Below, in pieces: positions 24,487 to 33,631 of a stretch of 64,000 bases of DNA (positions within the stretch are counted from its first letter, which is position 1; each line of letters starts with the position of its first letter). Where the stretch lies: the NCBI GenBank assembly GCA_934636105.1, contig CAKTZR010000015.1:14928-78927 (forward strand). The letters run 5' to 3'. The notes under the pieces are model-generated. The model was not told where the DNA came from. It did no database searches and saw only the letters and a program-made list of their open reading frames with translations. Source of the DNA: an uncultured Clostridia bacterium. GTDB lineage: Bacteria > Bacillota > Clostridia > Christensenellales > Aristaeellaceae. The position numbers and the translations under genes are program-made.

Positions 24487-25839
24487 TCATTTTCTGCTTT
24501 TCTGCTTCAAAACCGCTTTTACGGCTTCTTCCGCGCTTTCGCCCAGCAATGTGCGCCGTCTGGCTTCGCCGAGCGCTTTCGCCATCTCCGGCCCCGGCTC
24601 CATGCCGCCCGCAAGCAGCATATCGCCGTCCGGCATGCCCTTTGCGACCGTTTCTTCATAGGTCTGCACGCGTCCCAGCAGAAACGCTTCTTCGTTGGGC
24701 GCATCGCCGCCCGCCGTACCCTTGCCCATCGTATCGCAGGCCGCCAGCAGGGCAAGGTCATGTGGGCAGACGGATTCGTCAAACAGCAGATTCGTCCGGC
24801 CTGCTTCCACCTGACCGTAATGGCAGACATGCGCGCGCATATGCAGGCGGCACATGTTTTCGCAATACGCGATGATCTCTTTGGGCACGCCGAGCCGCCC
24901 CAGCATGGCGCGCGCCAGCGGCACGCCAGTGTTTTCGTGGCCATAAGTGTGCCACTCGCCATCCTCGCCCCGCGTGGTGGAGACGGCCTTGCCCAGATCG
25001 TGAACCAGCGCCGCATAAACGAAGGCCTCCGGGTGTTTGGTCTGCGCCTTTTTCTGCGTGGCGGCATGCAGCACCAGCATGCTGTGGATATACGCGTCGC
25101 CCTCCGGGTGATAACGCGGAGGCTGCGGCACATCGATCAGCGCCGCCAATTCGCTGAACCACGGCTCCAGCGCGTCCGCCTGACGAAGCACATCGAAAAA
25201 CACATCCGGCGCGCCGCTGGCCATCGCCTTTTGCATTTCGCCCCGCACGCGTGCGGGCGACAGGTCGTCCGTCTTCATCGTCCGCATCTTCGCCAGCGTT
25301 TCTTCATCCGGCGCAAGATGAAACCGGGCCGCGAACTGCGCGCCCCGCAGCACGCGGAGCGGATCTTCGCAAAAGCCTTCGCCCGGCACGGCGCGCAGCA
25401 CGCCGCGCTGCAAATCCGCCTGCCCGCCGAAGGGATCGACGATCTCCCCGGTCAGCGCATCCTGCAAAATCGCGTTGACGGTGAAATCCCGCCGCGCCGC
25501 CGCGCGCTCAAAGGAAAGCGCCGGGTCGGGCGTCACGTCAAAATCGCCGTGCTTCGGGCCGATCCGGCGTTCCATGCGCGGCACGGCCAAATCGATGCCC
25601 GCATCTTTGAGGGTGAAAATGCCATATCGCGCGCCGCTTTCATCCACTGCGCCGAACTGCGCCGCCAGCCCTTGCAGCTGCTTCGGCGTAAGGCCGTATA
25701 CCTCGCAGTCGATATCCGCGCTTTCCCGTCCAAGCAGCGCGTCGCGCACACAGCCGCCGACCAACATCGCCCGGCCGCCCAGCGCCTTCGCCTGCGCTGC
25801 AATCCGCCGAATCGTCTCCCGTTGAACCTCTTTTGTCAT
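24487..25839 (-). CDS. cca: CCA tRNA nucleotidyltransferase
   Basis: A 450-residue class II nucleotidyltransferase that completes the 3' CCA of tRNAs. The catalytic core near residues 20-60 reads LVGGCVRDALLGR, then DIDCEVYG with the D-x-D metal pair. RRDFTVNAI lies near residue 115, followed by DPFGGQADLQ and RVLRGAQFAARF. The C-terminal half has an HD-type domain (ALVHDLGK, HENTG), as in E. coli-type bifunctional enzymes and some Clostridia. ATG 25839 follows GAGAGGG. The small gene upstream ends 13 bases before. Confidence 0.92.
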   Translation of the reverse strand: MTKEVQRETIRRIAAQAKALGGRAMLVGGCVRDALLGRESADIDCEVYGLTPKQLQGLAAQFGAVDESGARYGIFTLKDAGIDLAVPRMERRIGPKHGDFDVTPDPALSFERAAARRDFTVNAILQDALTGEIVDPFGGQADLQRGVLRAVPGEGFCEDPLRVLRGAQFAARFHLAPDEETLAKMRTMKTDDLSPARVRGEMQKAMASGAPDVFFDVLRQADALEPWFSELAALIDVPQPPRYHPEGDAYIHSMLVLHAATQKKAQTKHPEAFVYAALVHDLGKAVSTTRGEDGEWHTYGHENTGVPLARAMLGRLGVPKEIIAYCENMCRLHMRAHVCHYGQVEAGRTNLLFDESVCPHDLALLAACDTMGKGTAGGDAPNEEAFLLGRVQTYEETVAKGMPDGDMLLAGGMEPGPEMAKALGEARRRTLLGESAEEAVKAVLKQKSRK

Positions 25840-25852
25840 AGCACCCTCTCCG

Positions 25853-26074
25853 TCATTCCAGCGCGCCCTGATCGCCCCGCGCATAGGCGGCGGTCAGCAC
25901 ATCCTCCATGCGGATATGCACGGGCTTTTTTCGGCCGGAGGGCACCGCGTCAAACCCGTTTTCGCCGATGGCCGTCACGCGCAGGTTGACCTTTTTCATC
26001 TGCCCTGCCTGCATCAGCACGACGCAGATTTTGCAATTCCGCTCCAGCGAATACTTCAAAAACCGTTCCGTCAC
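25853..26074 (-). CDS. Small protein of unknown function
   Basis: A 73-residue protein. It begins MTERFLKYSLERNCKICVV and holds beta-rich segments (VNLRVTAIGENGFDAV) ending in RMEDVLTAAYARGD. The pattern of short strands followed by R-x-x-D-V/I-L-x-A-x-Y is faintly like a cut-down WYL or Sm-like domain; I do not claim a family. GTG 26074 is chosen: it overlaps the stop of the upstream membrane protein (GTGA) and has GGAGAG eight bases ahead; ATG 26089 would add five residues. It is translationally coupled to the upstream gene, and cca follows 13 bases on. Confidence 0.65.
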   Translation of the reverse strand: MTERFLKYSLERNCKICVVLMQAGQMKKVNLRVTAIGENGFDAVPSGRKKPVHIRMEDVLTAAYARGDQGALE

Positions 26075-27996
26075 GGCGCTTCTCTCCATCCCGTGTCATA
26101 AATGCGCACGTCGTCGTTTTCGTAAACCAGCTCGTAATCCGCATCCAGCGCATCCAAATCCACGTCAAATTCCGCGCGCTCGTAATCGCTCACGTAGATG
26201 TAATGCACGTCGTAGGTCGTCAGCACGTCGGCGTTGGCCCGCGGGTCTTCATAAAAGCGCCTGCAATCCGCAGACTGCTGGTTGTAATCCAGGCCGTGAA
26301 AGAAGACATACAGATCGCTTCCGCAGATGATCTGCCGTCCGGCAAGCGAACAGACCGGGTTGATGTGCTGCTGTCCGGTCAGGAACACGTCGTCATGATC
26401 GGTGTTTTCTCGAATCCAATCGCCCGCCGCCACCGCGTTGGCAGAAAAGAGCTGATAGCCCGAAACCGCTTCCCGCCCCAGCGACAGCGCGCCGGAAAAC
26501 AGGCTCGCCCACAGAAACAGCCCGCACAGCAGCGCGCGCCCCGGCAGGCCCGCCAGCCGCTGCATGAGCATCGAGCCATAATCCGCCGCGAGGATCATCG
26601 CGAACATGAACCAGATGTAAAACAGCTTGTTGTTGTCGTATTCGTTCGGCTGAAAGAGAATCGTTTCGGCCACGACGTAAACCGCCGTCATGCCCAGCAC
26701 AATATCCAGATAGCCCCGCTTGCGGGCGCACAGGCACGCGCAGATCACGAGGATGAACGGCAGGCCCGCGTTCTTCACCCAGAACCAGAAATAGCCGTCC
26801 TTGAAGCCACGCCCACCGCTGTTGTTGACCCAGTTGAACTGGAAGCGGAGCGAACCGCCCTCCAGCGTCTGCTTGACGGCGTTGCCCATCAGCTGCGGCA
26901 GGGCCAGCGCCAGCACCACGCCCAGGTACAGCCCCGCGCGAATCAGAATCCCGCGCCGCTCCTCCTTCTGCTCGATCAGGCTGCCCAGCAGATAGCCGCC
27001 GGAAAACAGGCCGAGCGCCAAAAACGTATGCGTATGCACCAGCGGCAGCGCAGAAGCCCAGAGCGCCAGCATCGCCGTCTGCCGAACCGATTTCTCCCGC
27101 ACGGATGAAATCAGCAGGTACAGCGCCGGAAGGCCCATCGCCCAGCCGCCCAGCAGCGCGCGCTGGGGCAGCATCAAATCCGCAATGACGTTGGAAAAGC
27201 GCAGGTTCAAATCGGGCTGGTTCGCCGGGGTCTTGTAGTATCCGGTGAATATTTCGCGGACACGGGCGAAATTGTCCGTGAACGCCAGATCAAAGTCATA
27301 CAAAAAGCCGAGACCGCCGTTGAAAAAGAACAGCAGCGCCGCCACTGCGACCGCCTTGTGCCGCCCGCCCAGAATCTGCTGGGCCAGCAGCATATAGCCC
27401 GCATAGGTCAGCGCCATGAGCAGCGTGCCCGGCACGACGAGCGACAGGTTCAGCGGCATGCCGAGCATGTAAAACGTCGTGCTCAGCGCGTCGGTCAGAT
27501 ACGGATAGGAAAGCCCCGTCCCGGCGAGCAGATTGTAACTCGGCGGAAAGGACATGTTTTCCAGCGACGTGATGAACGACAGGTGCATGCACAGGTCGCC
27601 GTAGGTCGCCTGACCGCACCAGAGCGATCCATCCGACGCGGGCATGATGCAGTGGGTATATTGCAGATAGGCCGAAAACGCCGTCAGCGGAATACCCACG
27701 GCGGCCATCACGGCCAGCTGCCGCCGATCCGCCTCGCGCATTTGTGCAAGCGGCGCTTTTTCCCGCGCGGCATAACAAAGCGCCGCCAGCAGCAGCGCCG
27801 CGGCGACGGCCGCGAGATGCGCGGCAATCGTGAAATCCAGCAGATTGGCGCACAGCGCCGGGAGCCCCATCTCCATCAGCACGCCCAGCGAAACGCCCAG
27901 CCAGGCCCGAACGAGCGGGCTTTTCTGCGGCATCAGCCAGCGGAGCATCAGCACGCCCAATCCGCAGAACAAAAGGGTATATGCGATTGCGATCAT
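26071..27996 (-). CDS. Large polytopic membrane protein, GT-C-like
   Basis: A 641-residue protein with some twelve to fourteen hydrophobic segments over residues 1-510 and a soluble C-terminal ~110 residues ending in alternating acidic strands. The first large loop has an acid-rich site (ASDGSLWCGQATYGDLCMH), as expected for membrane glycosyltransferases of the GT-C class, and the soluble tail resembles the outer domain of such enzymes. This is topology-based inference; no named family is recognised. ATG 27996 follows GAGGAACC. It is part of a minus-strand run with the 175-residue protein, CvpA and a DUF5711-like protein. Confidence 0.7.
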   Translation of the reverse strand: MIAIAYTLLFCGLGVLMLRWLMPQKSPLVRAWLGVSLGVLMEMGLPALCANLLDFTIAAHLAAVAAALLLAALCYAAREKAPLAQMREADRRQLAVMAAVGIPLTAFSAYLQYTHCIMPASDGSLWCGQATYGDLCMHLSFITSLENMSFPPSYNLLAGTGLSYPYLTDALSTTFYMLGMPLNLSLVVPGTLLMALTYAGYMLLAQQILGGRHKAVAVAALLFFFNGGLGFLYDFDLAFTDNFARVREIFTGYYKTPANQPDLNLRFSNVIADLMLPQRALLGGWAMGLPALYLLISSVREKSVRQTAMLALWASALPLVHTHTFLALGLFSGGYLLGSLIEQKEERRGILIRAGLYLGVVLALALPQLMGNAVKQTLEGGSLRFQFNWVNNSGGRGFKDGYFWFWVKNAGLPFILVICACLCARKRGYLDIVLGMTAVYVVAETILFQPNEYDNNKLFYIWFMFAMILAADYGSMLMQRLAGLPGRALLCGLFLWASLFSGALSLGREAVSGYQLFSANAVAAGDWIRENTDHDDVFLTGQQHINPVCSLAGRQIICGSDLYVFFHGLDYNQQSADCRRFYEDPRANADVLTTYDVHYIYVSDYERAEFDVDLDALDADYELVYENDDVRIYDTGWREAP

Positions 27997-28002
27997 GGTT
28001 CC

Positions 28003-28530
28003 TCACTGCACCTGTTTGGTGGAATCGTCCATAATGACGGTGAAGCCGGCCTGCCTGCGCCGACGATGGCCGCCCGCCTGCGGCTCCTTCGGCGCGGGAG
28101 CGGGCTTGACAGCGGGCATGCGGCGCGTCTGCCCCAGCGCATCGGCAAAAAGCGCCGGGGAAGCCGGTTCGGCCTGACGCTGCGCGTCCTGCTGCATCGC
28201 CACCAGGTCATCGACGGCCTGACGGCGGCGCGCCTTTTCGTTTTTCTCCTCGCGCATCTGCCGGGCGGCGGCCTCCGTGCAGATGGCCTGCCCGACCAGC
28301 TGCACATACAGCCGCTGTGCCGTCAGGGCCAGCAGCGCATCCATCGCCACCGCCGCCGCAATCAGCAGCGGCACGGCGGGCAGCCACTGCATGCCCCAAT
28401 AGACCGCCAGCGCCAGCAGCGCCAATGTGCCGACTCCGCCGACGGTGAAACAGGCGTTTCTCGTCTTTTTCGCGTTTTTTCGAAGCGCAATGGCCGTCTT
28501 GTTGGTCAGGCGAATCGCTTTGCTCTCCAT
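28003..28530 (-). CDS. Two-helix membrane protein with basic tail, unknown
   Basis: A 175-residue protein. Residues 1-28 are basic, two hydrophobic segments at ~29-50 and ~53-72 form a hairpin, then a charged helix (EAAARQMREEKNEKARRR) likely forms a coiled coil, and a Pro/Ala-rich basic tail ends near GFTVIMDD. I do not recognise it. ATG follows GGAGG with six bases between. It lies 12 bases after cvpA-like gene and 6 bases before the large membrane protein, so all are probably one transcript. Confidence 0.75.
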   Translation of the reverse strand: MESKAIRLTNKTAIALRKNAKKTRNACFTVGGVGTLALLALAVYWGMQWLPAVPLLIAAAVAMDALLALTAQRLYVQLVGQAICTEAAARQMREEKNEKARRRQAVDDLVAMQQDAQRQAEPASPALFADALGQTRRMPAVKPAPAPKEPQAGGHRRRRQAGFTVIMDDSTKQVQ

Positions 28531-28542
28531 AATCCGCCTCCG

Positions 28543-29229
28543 TCACGCGCCGAGGATGGACAGAATGAGCTTGCTGTCAAACAAAGGCGCAAGCCGCGAC
28601 GCGGTGAACACGTCGGTCAGCTGCTGCACCGGCACGACAGCCTGAATGATCGGCACGAGCGCAAAGAAGATGAACAGCAGCAGCACGCCGCGCGCCAGCC
28701 CGAACACGCCGCCCATCAGCGCATCCAGATGGCGCAGCACCGGCAGTTCAAACACATAGCAGATCAGATGGATGACGAATGTCGCGACGATGTAGCAGCC
28801 CAAAAAGCAGATCAGAAAGCTCAGAATCGACAGCGACACGTTGACAATCGTCTGGCTGAGCAGGGTGGACATCGTGGTGGCGCCCGGCGCGGTATTCACC
28901 GCGTTGATAAACGCCGCCTGAAACTGCTGGGGCAGCTGCGCGCCGCTGATGATCTGCGCAATCGCACTCTGGCTGACCTGCGACACGGTGAGCAGCGACA
29001 AATCCAGATCCTTGATGCGGCTGCCCGCGTCGGTGTAATACATCAGGGTGTTGACCAGCGTTTCGTTGCCCTGCAGCCACGCCGCCAGCGACGGGCTGAT
29101 GGCAAAAGCCGCCGCCGCCGCGCCGATCAGCGCGGCCACGCTGAGCACGCCGCTGATGAAGCCGCGGTACATGCCGAAGATCACGCTGACCGCCAGCACC
29201 GCCAGAATCAGAATATCGATGATGTTCAT
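28543..29229 (-). CDS. CvpA-family membrane protein
   Basis: A 228-residue protein of the CvpA family, opening NIIDILILAVLAVSVIFGMYRGF with the conserved D-x-x-x-x and Y-R-G-F features, then a second helix. An extra-cytoplasmic insert of ~90 residues follows, and the last helix pair contains GGVFGLARGVLLLFIFF. In other bacteria the family is tied to envelope stress or secretion, without a fixed biochemical role. ATG 29229 follows GGGAGGAAAG. It lies 12 bases after the DUF5711-like gene. Confidence 0.87.
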   Translation of the reverse strand: MNIIDILILAVLAVSVIFGMYRGFISGVLSVAALIGAAAAAFAISPSLAAWLQGNETLVNTLMYYTDAGSRIKDLDLSLLTVSQVSQSAIAQIISGAQLPQQFQAAFINAVNTAPGATTMSTLLSQTIVNVSLSILSFLICFLGCYIVATFVIHLICYVFELPVLRHLDALMGGVFGLARGVLLLFIFFALVPIIQAVVPVQQLTDVFTASRLAPLFDSKLILSILGA

Positions 29230-29241
29230 GTCTTTCCTCCC

Positions 29242-30450
29242 TTACGTCGGCAGCTCGACCACGTAGATTTCCGAACCGGAAGCCACCACCGCGCGGTTGT
29301 CGTTCATCATGCCGAGCACAGCCGTGACATTGATGGGCATGGCGTATGTGCGGAAGGTCGTATCGCCGAAGCTGCACACATAAACTGCATTTTGAGAGAA
29401 GCCATAGACCGATTTCGTGCCCAGCTTGGCCGCAATGCACGTGCTGGGCAGGTGGATCACGCGATCGACGCTGCCATACATCAGGCGCACGTTGGCGATG
29501 CTGATGCCTTCGTTCTGCTCCTGCGCGGGCACGAGCAGCTGATAGAGCACACTGCCGCTCCGGCTGACGTCCTCGACGGTATAGCCGTAGATCAGCGTCG
29601 GGTTGCTGGCCTCCAGCGCTCGGTAATTATAATGCAGAATCTGCCGGGTGGTCACGACGTTCAGCGTGCCGTTTTCGTCATAAATCGAGTAGGCGATATG
29701 CTCGCCCAGCGAGCTTTTGCCCGTGGAGAGCTTGCCGGGCTGGAAGGTCTGCAGCTCAGTGGAAATCACCGTGCCGGTGGTATTCAGCCCCAGCATCCAC
29801 ATCAGCTCGATGGCCTGCGCGTTGGATGTGGTGGAGGCCATGAAGAAGCCGATATCCAGCAGGGTTTGATTGGAGACGGTGATATTATCGACGATCTGGC
29901 CGCTGCTGTTGATGACGGAAACCACGCCGTTATCCGTGTCGCCGACGAACACGGCCACATACTCGTCGCCCGCGCTGGCGAACTGAATCGTATCGCTCAT
30001 CTTATTGTTATAGATGAGGCGGCCGTTATGGTTGAGGATATACAGATCGTTGCCCGACCATGCGACGATGCGCTTTTCGGTCGCGTCATAGTCGGCGTTG
30101 GTGCCGATCTGATAGCTCCACTCGTTGCCGCCGGACGCGGCGACGCAGTGCAGCGTCGTTCCGTCATAGAAGATGACGCTGTCGCCGAAAGGCGAAACAT
30201 TTTGACTGAGCGTCGCGCCGATGCGCGTCACGCGGCCGATCCCCTCGCGGGTTGAGCCGGTCAGCGCATAACCGACGCACACGGCGAGCAGGCCGACGAG
30301 CGCGACGATCAGAATCACGGTTCGAATCCTGCCCTGAATCGAATTTTTCTTTTTATTGTTCTTCTTTTTTCGTTCGTCATTCATCCCATAGGCGTTAAAC
30401 GTAGCGTTTGCGCCGGTGAGATAGGTGACGCGTCTATTTTTACGATCCAT
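29242..30450 (-). CDS. DUF5711-like membrane-anchored beta-propeller protein
   Basis: A 402-residue protein. Residues 1-45 are basic (KKKNNKKKN), residues ~47-66 form a single transmembrane helix, and the rest (~70-402) is outside the membrane and consists of repeated short strands like VAWSGNDLYILNHNGRLIYNN, suggesting a beta-propeller. This layout and the CvpA neighbour fit DUF5711 proteins of Firmicutes. ATG 30450 follows AAAGGATG. It heads the minus-strand operon running to cca or beyond. Role unknown, maybe envelope-related. Confidence 0.75.
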   Translation of the reverse strand: MDRKNRRVTYLTGANATFNAYGMNDERKKKNNKKKNSIQGRIRTVILIVALVGLLAVCVGYALTGSTREGIGRVTRIGATLSQNVSPFGDSVIFYDGTTLHCVAASGGNEWSYQIGTNADYDATEKRIVAWSGNDLYILNHNGRLIYNNKMSDTIQFASAGDEYVAVFVGDTDNGVVSVINSSGQIVDNITVSNQTLLDIGFFMASTTSNAQAIELMWMLGLNTTGTVISTELQTFQPGKLSTGKSSLGEHIAYSIYDENGTLNVVTTRQILHYNYRALEASNPTLIYGYTVEDVSRSGSVLYQLLVPAQEQNEGISIANVRLMYGSVDRVIHLPSTCIAAKLGTKSVYGFSQNAVYVCSFGDTTFRTYAMPINVTAVLGMMNDNRAVVASGSEIYVVELPT

Positions 30451-30844
30451 GTCAGCATCCTTTCGCTTTAAGGGAAACGCTTTTTGGGCTGCCGCCCAAA
30501 CCTGCCTGAGGGATTCATCCCTCAGACTCCCTTCTTCGCTTCGCGCTTATAGCTCGATTCTTTTTATCTTACCCATTTATCGCTGTGCGATAAATGGGTA
30601 TAGAGGGGGGAAGTCCAGAAACCTCAGGTTTCTGGCAGGGGTTGGGACAGCGTCCCAACGTATCCCCTCGTTTTTCCCACTCCCAAAAGCAGCTTTTCCA
30701 CTTTTGGAGATTCCACAGAAATGCAGGGCTTTTCTTTTGGGGATTGAAAGCCCCAAAAGCCAAAACACAAAAGGCTTTTGGGCGGTTTTGGGCGCCGCGC
30801 GCCTGCATGTCCGATTTTGGGGTTGTCCTCGGCTTCTCCGCAAG
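30451..30844. repeat. Gene-free hairpin-rich stretch between recF and the DUF5711-like gene
   Basis: No gene is supported here. The stretch is a chain of perfect short hairpins: GGGCTGCCGCCC, CTGAGGGAttcATCCCTCAG, CCCATTTATCGC with its complement, CCAGAAACC/GGTTTCTGG and GTTGGGA/TCCCAAC. The part 30572-30668 is copy a of the second repeat family in this window. Further CCAAAAG-type hairpins follow to 30790. Confidence 0.7.
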
Positions 30845-30919
30845 TTTTCCACAGAGTTCTCCACAGTTTTGTGGGTTTTGTGGATAAATTGTGGATTGTT
30901 GTGGATAACTTGAGGATAA
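30845..30919. other. DnaA-box cluster downstream of recF
   Basis: Six DnaA-box-like 9-mers lie within 75 bases: TTTTCCACA (30845), TTCTCCACA (30857), perfect TGTGGATAA (30879 and 30900), TGTGGATTG (30890) and TGAGGATAA (30911). They lie past the 3' end of recF in a gene-free region. Confidence 0.7.
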
Positions 30920-30970
30920 GTGTTCTTTTTCCTGTTTTTACAGGATTTTTTCGTTTTTCCCAAAAGTCGC

Positions 30971-32068
30971 TCATAGCCGCGTCAGCTCGCCTTTTTCCAC
31001 GCGATAAACCGCGCCCTGCCTTGCGCCTGCCAGATCGGACAGGTCTGTGCAGGTCACAAACGTCTGCACGCGGTCAATCCGCTCGATGAGCTGCCGCCTG
31101 CGGTTCGGGTCCAGCTCGCTCATTACATCGTCCAGCATCAGAATCGGCGCTTCGCCGCTTTCCTGTCCGGCCAATTCCAGCTGCGCCAGCTTGAGGGAGA
31201 GCACCGCGCTGCGCTGCTGCCCCTGCGAAGCGAATGTACGCGCTTCCCTGCCGTCAATCGTAATGGCAATATCGTCCCGATGCACGCCGACCGTGGTCGT
31301 CATCCGCCGCAAATCCTCATTTCTGGCCCGCGAAAGCCGCTCCAAAAGCGCTTCGTAGACATTTGACGCGTCCGCGACCTGCGAAACATAGCGCAGATTC
31401 AGCTCCTCGCGCCCGCCTGTCAGCGACAGATGCGCCGAACGCGCCAGTTCGCCGAGCTTGCCGACGGCTTCCCGGCGGTTTTCGCAGATGACCGCGCCGA
31501 CGCGCGCAAGCTGCTCGTCCCACATGTCCAGCGTCGGCAGCAAAGACGGATTGCGCGCAATCTCCTTGAGCAGCGCGTTGCGCTGGTTGAGCGTACGCAC
31601 GGCGCGCTGGAGGGCGTAAAAATACGTCGGCCGCAGCTGCGAAAGCTGCATATCCATAAAACGCCGTCTCTCCGCCGGGCCTTCCTTGACGATTTGCAGG
31701 TCCTCCGGCGAAAACAGCACGCCGCAGACATGACCGAGCAGCTCGCCGATGCGTTCCGCCTGCCGAAGCCCAATGCGCACGGTTTTTTTCTTCTTCTGCG
31801 TGCGGCTGAGAATGACCGCAACCTCATGCGTGCCGTCGCGCTGGGCGGTTTTGACCGTCACACGCGCGCTGTCCTGCCCCCATTCAATGAGTTCCTCATC
31901 GCGGGATGTTCGGTGGCTCTTGCCTAGGCAGCACAGGTGCAGCGCCTCCAGAATATTCGTTTTTCCCTGCGCGTTTGGCCCGGTAAACACGGTAACGCCC
32001 GCATCCGGCTCGATGAGCGCCTTTTTGTAATTCCTGAAATGGCTCAGGCTGAGCGACGTAACCTGCAT
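30971..32068 (-). CDS. recF: DNA replication and repair protein RecF
   Basis: A 365-residue SMC-like ATPase that helps load RecA at gaps. Walker A reads GPNAQGKTN (near residue 30), the typical FSPEDLQIVKEGPAERRRFMD lies near 115, and the C-terminal signature and Walker B read SQGQQRS and LMLDDVMSELD. The start is taken at ATG 32068 because family proteins begin M-x-V-x-x-L-x-L-x-x-F-R-N-Y. No good Shine-Dalgarno precedes it; instead a family-2 repeat lies there, which is odd. The S4-domain gene often found between dnaN and recF is missing. Confidence 0.94.
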   Translation of the reverse strand: MQVTSLSLSHFRNYKKALIEPDAGVTVFTGPNAQGKTNILEALHLCCLGKSHRTSRDEELIEWGQDSARVTVKTAQRDGTHEVAVILSRTQKKKKTVRIGLRQAERIGELLGHVCGVLFSPEDLQIVKEGPAERRRFMDMQLSQLRPTYFYALQRAVRTLNQRNALLKEIARNPSLLPTLDMWDEQLARVGAVICENRREAVGKLGELARSAHLSLTGGREELNLRYVSQVADASNVYEALLERLSRARNEDLRRMTTTVGVHRDDIAITIDGREARTFASQGQQRSAVLSLKLAQLELAGQESGEAPILMLDDVMSELDPNRRRQLIERIDRVQTFVTCTDLSDLAGARQGAVYRVEKGELTRL

Positions 32069-32415
32069 AGCAACATACGGGGAGACGTTGGGGGCGCCGC
32101 CCCCAACCCCCCGGCAGGGAACTGAGTTCCCTGCACCCTCCACTTGCCATCTGCTGCGCAGATGGTTGATTATATAAGATATTCTCTCTTTTCACCCTCG
32201 TTTATCGCGCAGCGATAAACAAAGCGGGAAATCCAAGAACCTCAGGTTCTTGACGGGGGATTGAAGCCATGCGCCCGCTGTGCGGGAAAAAGCATGGCGG
32301 AAATCGGAAATCGCAAGGAGCGCTTGCGCGCTCGTGAAACGGACGCGTCTGCCGTAGGCAGAGGACAGCGCCCCTATGCGAGTTTCCCGGACTGGGGCAG
32401 AGCCCCATCGTAACC
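32069..32415. repeat. Hairpin-rich stretch between dnaN and recF, with two family-2 repeats
   Basis: No gene is supported. Copy b (minus strand, 32079-32165) has CCATCTGcgcagCAGATGG, then GGGAACTCAGTTCCC and GTTGGGGGCG/CGCCCCCAAC. Copy c (32200-32262) has GTTTATCGCgcaGCGATAAAC then CAAGAACCtcaGGTTCTTG. Up to 32415 more hairpins follow: GCCATGCGCCCG..., CTGCCgtaGGCAG and TGGGGCagaGCCCCA. Such structured sequence between two co-directional replication genes may weaken or end read-through from dnaN. Confidence 0.75.
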
Positions 32416-33519
32416 TTACGCGTTGAAGACGCGAACCGGGAGCACCAGATAGAGATAACTGTCGCCTTCCACCGGACAGACCACGCACGGGCTGACGTTG
32501 GAATTGAAGCGCATCACGATCTGATCGTCGGAAAGCGCCTTGAGCACATCGGTGATGTAGCGCACATTGAAGGCGATCGTCAAATCCTTGCCCTCGGTGA
32601 GCACCTGCATCTTTTCTTCCATGTCGCCCGTCTCGGAATTGGACGTGACCTCCAGCGTCTCGCCGTCGATCTTGAAGCAGACCAGATTCGTCTTGCCTTC
32701 GCGGGCGATCAGGCTTGCGCGGTCGATGGCGCTGCCCAGTTCGGCGCGATCCACCGTCACGCGGGTCTGCCATTCCTCCGGCAGAATCTGGCGATAGCGG
32801 ATAAATTCGCCCTCCAGCAGGCGCGCCACCACGCGGGTCTGACCAATGTTCATGCGCACATGGCTCTTGGTGAAGCACAGGGAGACGTTTTCCTCTGTAT
32901 CCGCCAAAATCTTGGCGATGTCGCCCAAAACACGGCCGCCGACCACCGCGCTGATCGGGCTGGCCGGGCCGACGATGTTCTCCTTGCGCATCGCAAGGCG
33001 GAAACCGTCCAGCGCGACGACGCGCATCTCGGTCTGGCTGATTTCCAGCAGACAGCCGGTCAGAATCGGGCGGCTCTCGTCCTGCGCGATGGCAAACAGC
33101 GTCCGTCCGACCATATCCTTGAGCGTGTTTTGGGGAAGATCAAAGCTCTCGCCCTCGACCTGCGGCAGTTCGGGGTATTCCACCGGATCAAAGCCGTTGA
33201 TCGTCGTGCGGATGCTCGCGCAGCGGATCGTCGCCTGCATTCTGTCGCCAACGGTGATGTCGCACGGACCGCCCGGCAGCTTGCGGATGATTTCGCAGAG
33301 CAGCTTGCCCGGCAGAACGGCACGCCCCTCCTCGCTGAAGGTGGCGGGAAGCAGGGTTTCAATGCCCAGCGCCAGATCGGTGCAGGTCAGACGAAGCCCC
33401 TCGTCGCAGGATTCAAACAGGATGCCTTCCAAAATCGGCTTGGCAGAGCGCACAGCCAGCGCGCGGCTGACGATGGAAAGAGCGGTGTTCAGTTCGTTGG
33501 TATCACAAGTGAAGCGCAT
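32416..33519 (-). CDS. dnaN: DNA polymerase III sliding clamp (beta subunit)
   Basis: A 367-residue clamp, the normal length. It opens MRFTCDTNELNTALSIVSRA and shows three repeats of the clamp fold; typical stretches are DLALGIE, PGKLLCEIIRKLP, RPILTGCLLEI, LDGFRLAMR, EFIRYRQILP, and a C-terminal PVEGDSYLYLVLPVR. ATG 33519 has GGAGG eight bases ahead; longer in-frame starts reach into the upstream regulatory region and have none. Upstream are two perfect DnaA boxes. dnaA, which usually precedes this gene, is about 27 kb away. Confidence 0.97.
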   Translation of the reverse strand: MRFTCDTNELNTALSIVSRALAVRSAKPILEGILFESCDEGLRLTCTDLALGIETLLPATFSEEGRAVLPGKLLCEIIRKLPGGPCDITVGDRMQATIRCASIRTTINGFDPVEYPELPQVEGESFDLPQNTLKDMVGRTLFAIAQDESRPILTGCLLEISQTEMRVVALDGFRLAMRKENIVGPASPISAVVGGRVLGDIAKILADTEENVSLCFTKSHVRMNIGQTRVVARLLEGEFIRYRQILPEEWQTRVTVDRAELGSAIDRASLIAREGKTNLVCFKIDGETLEVTSNSETGDMEEKMQVLTEGKDLTIAFNVRYITDVLKALSDDQIVMRFNSNVSPCVVCPVEGDSYLYLVLPVRVFNA

Positions 33520-33631
33520 TTTGATAACCTCCATGGGGTAGTAGCAGTATATACGTTCAGCAGAAGGAGTCGTAGAGCGGTGGAAAACCGGGATAAGTGC
33601 CAAAAACCCAAAGCAGAGCGGACTTTTGGCC

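Noticed and set aside
27358..30255. A 965-codon open frame on the plus strand opposite the membrane protein, CvpA and DUF5711-like genes
   Set aside because: It crosses three well-supported minus-strand genes and their gaps, its product is a low-complexity Arg/Gln/His/Ala-rich chain, and it has no family features: a GC-rich antisense shadow.
30425..30913. A 162-codon frame between the DUF5711-like gene and recF
   Set aside because: It consists of translated hairpins (family-2 repeat and DnaA boxes) and lacks a ribosome site.
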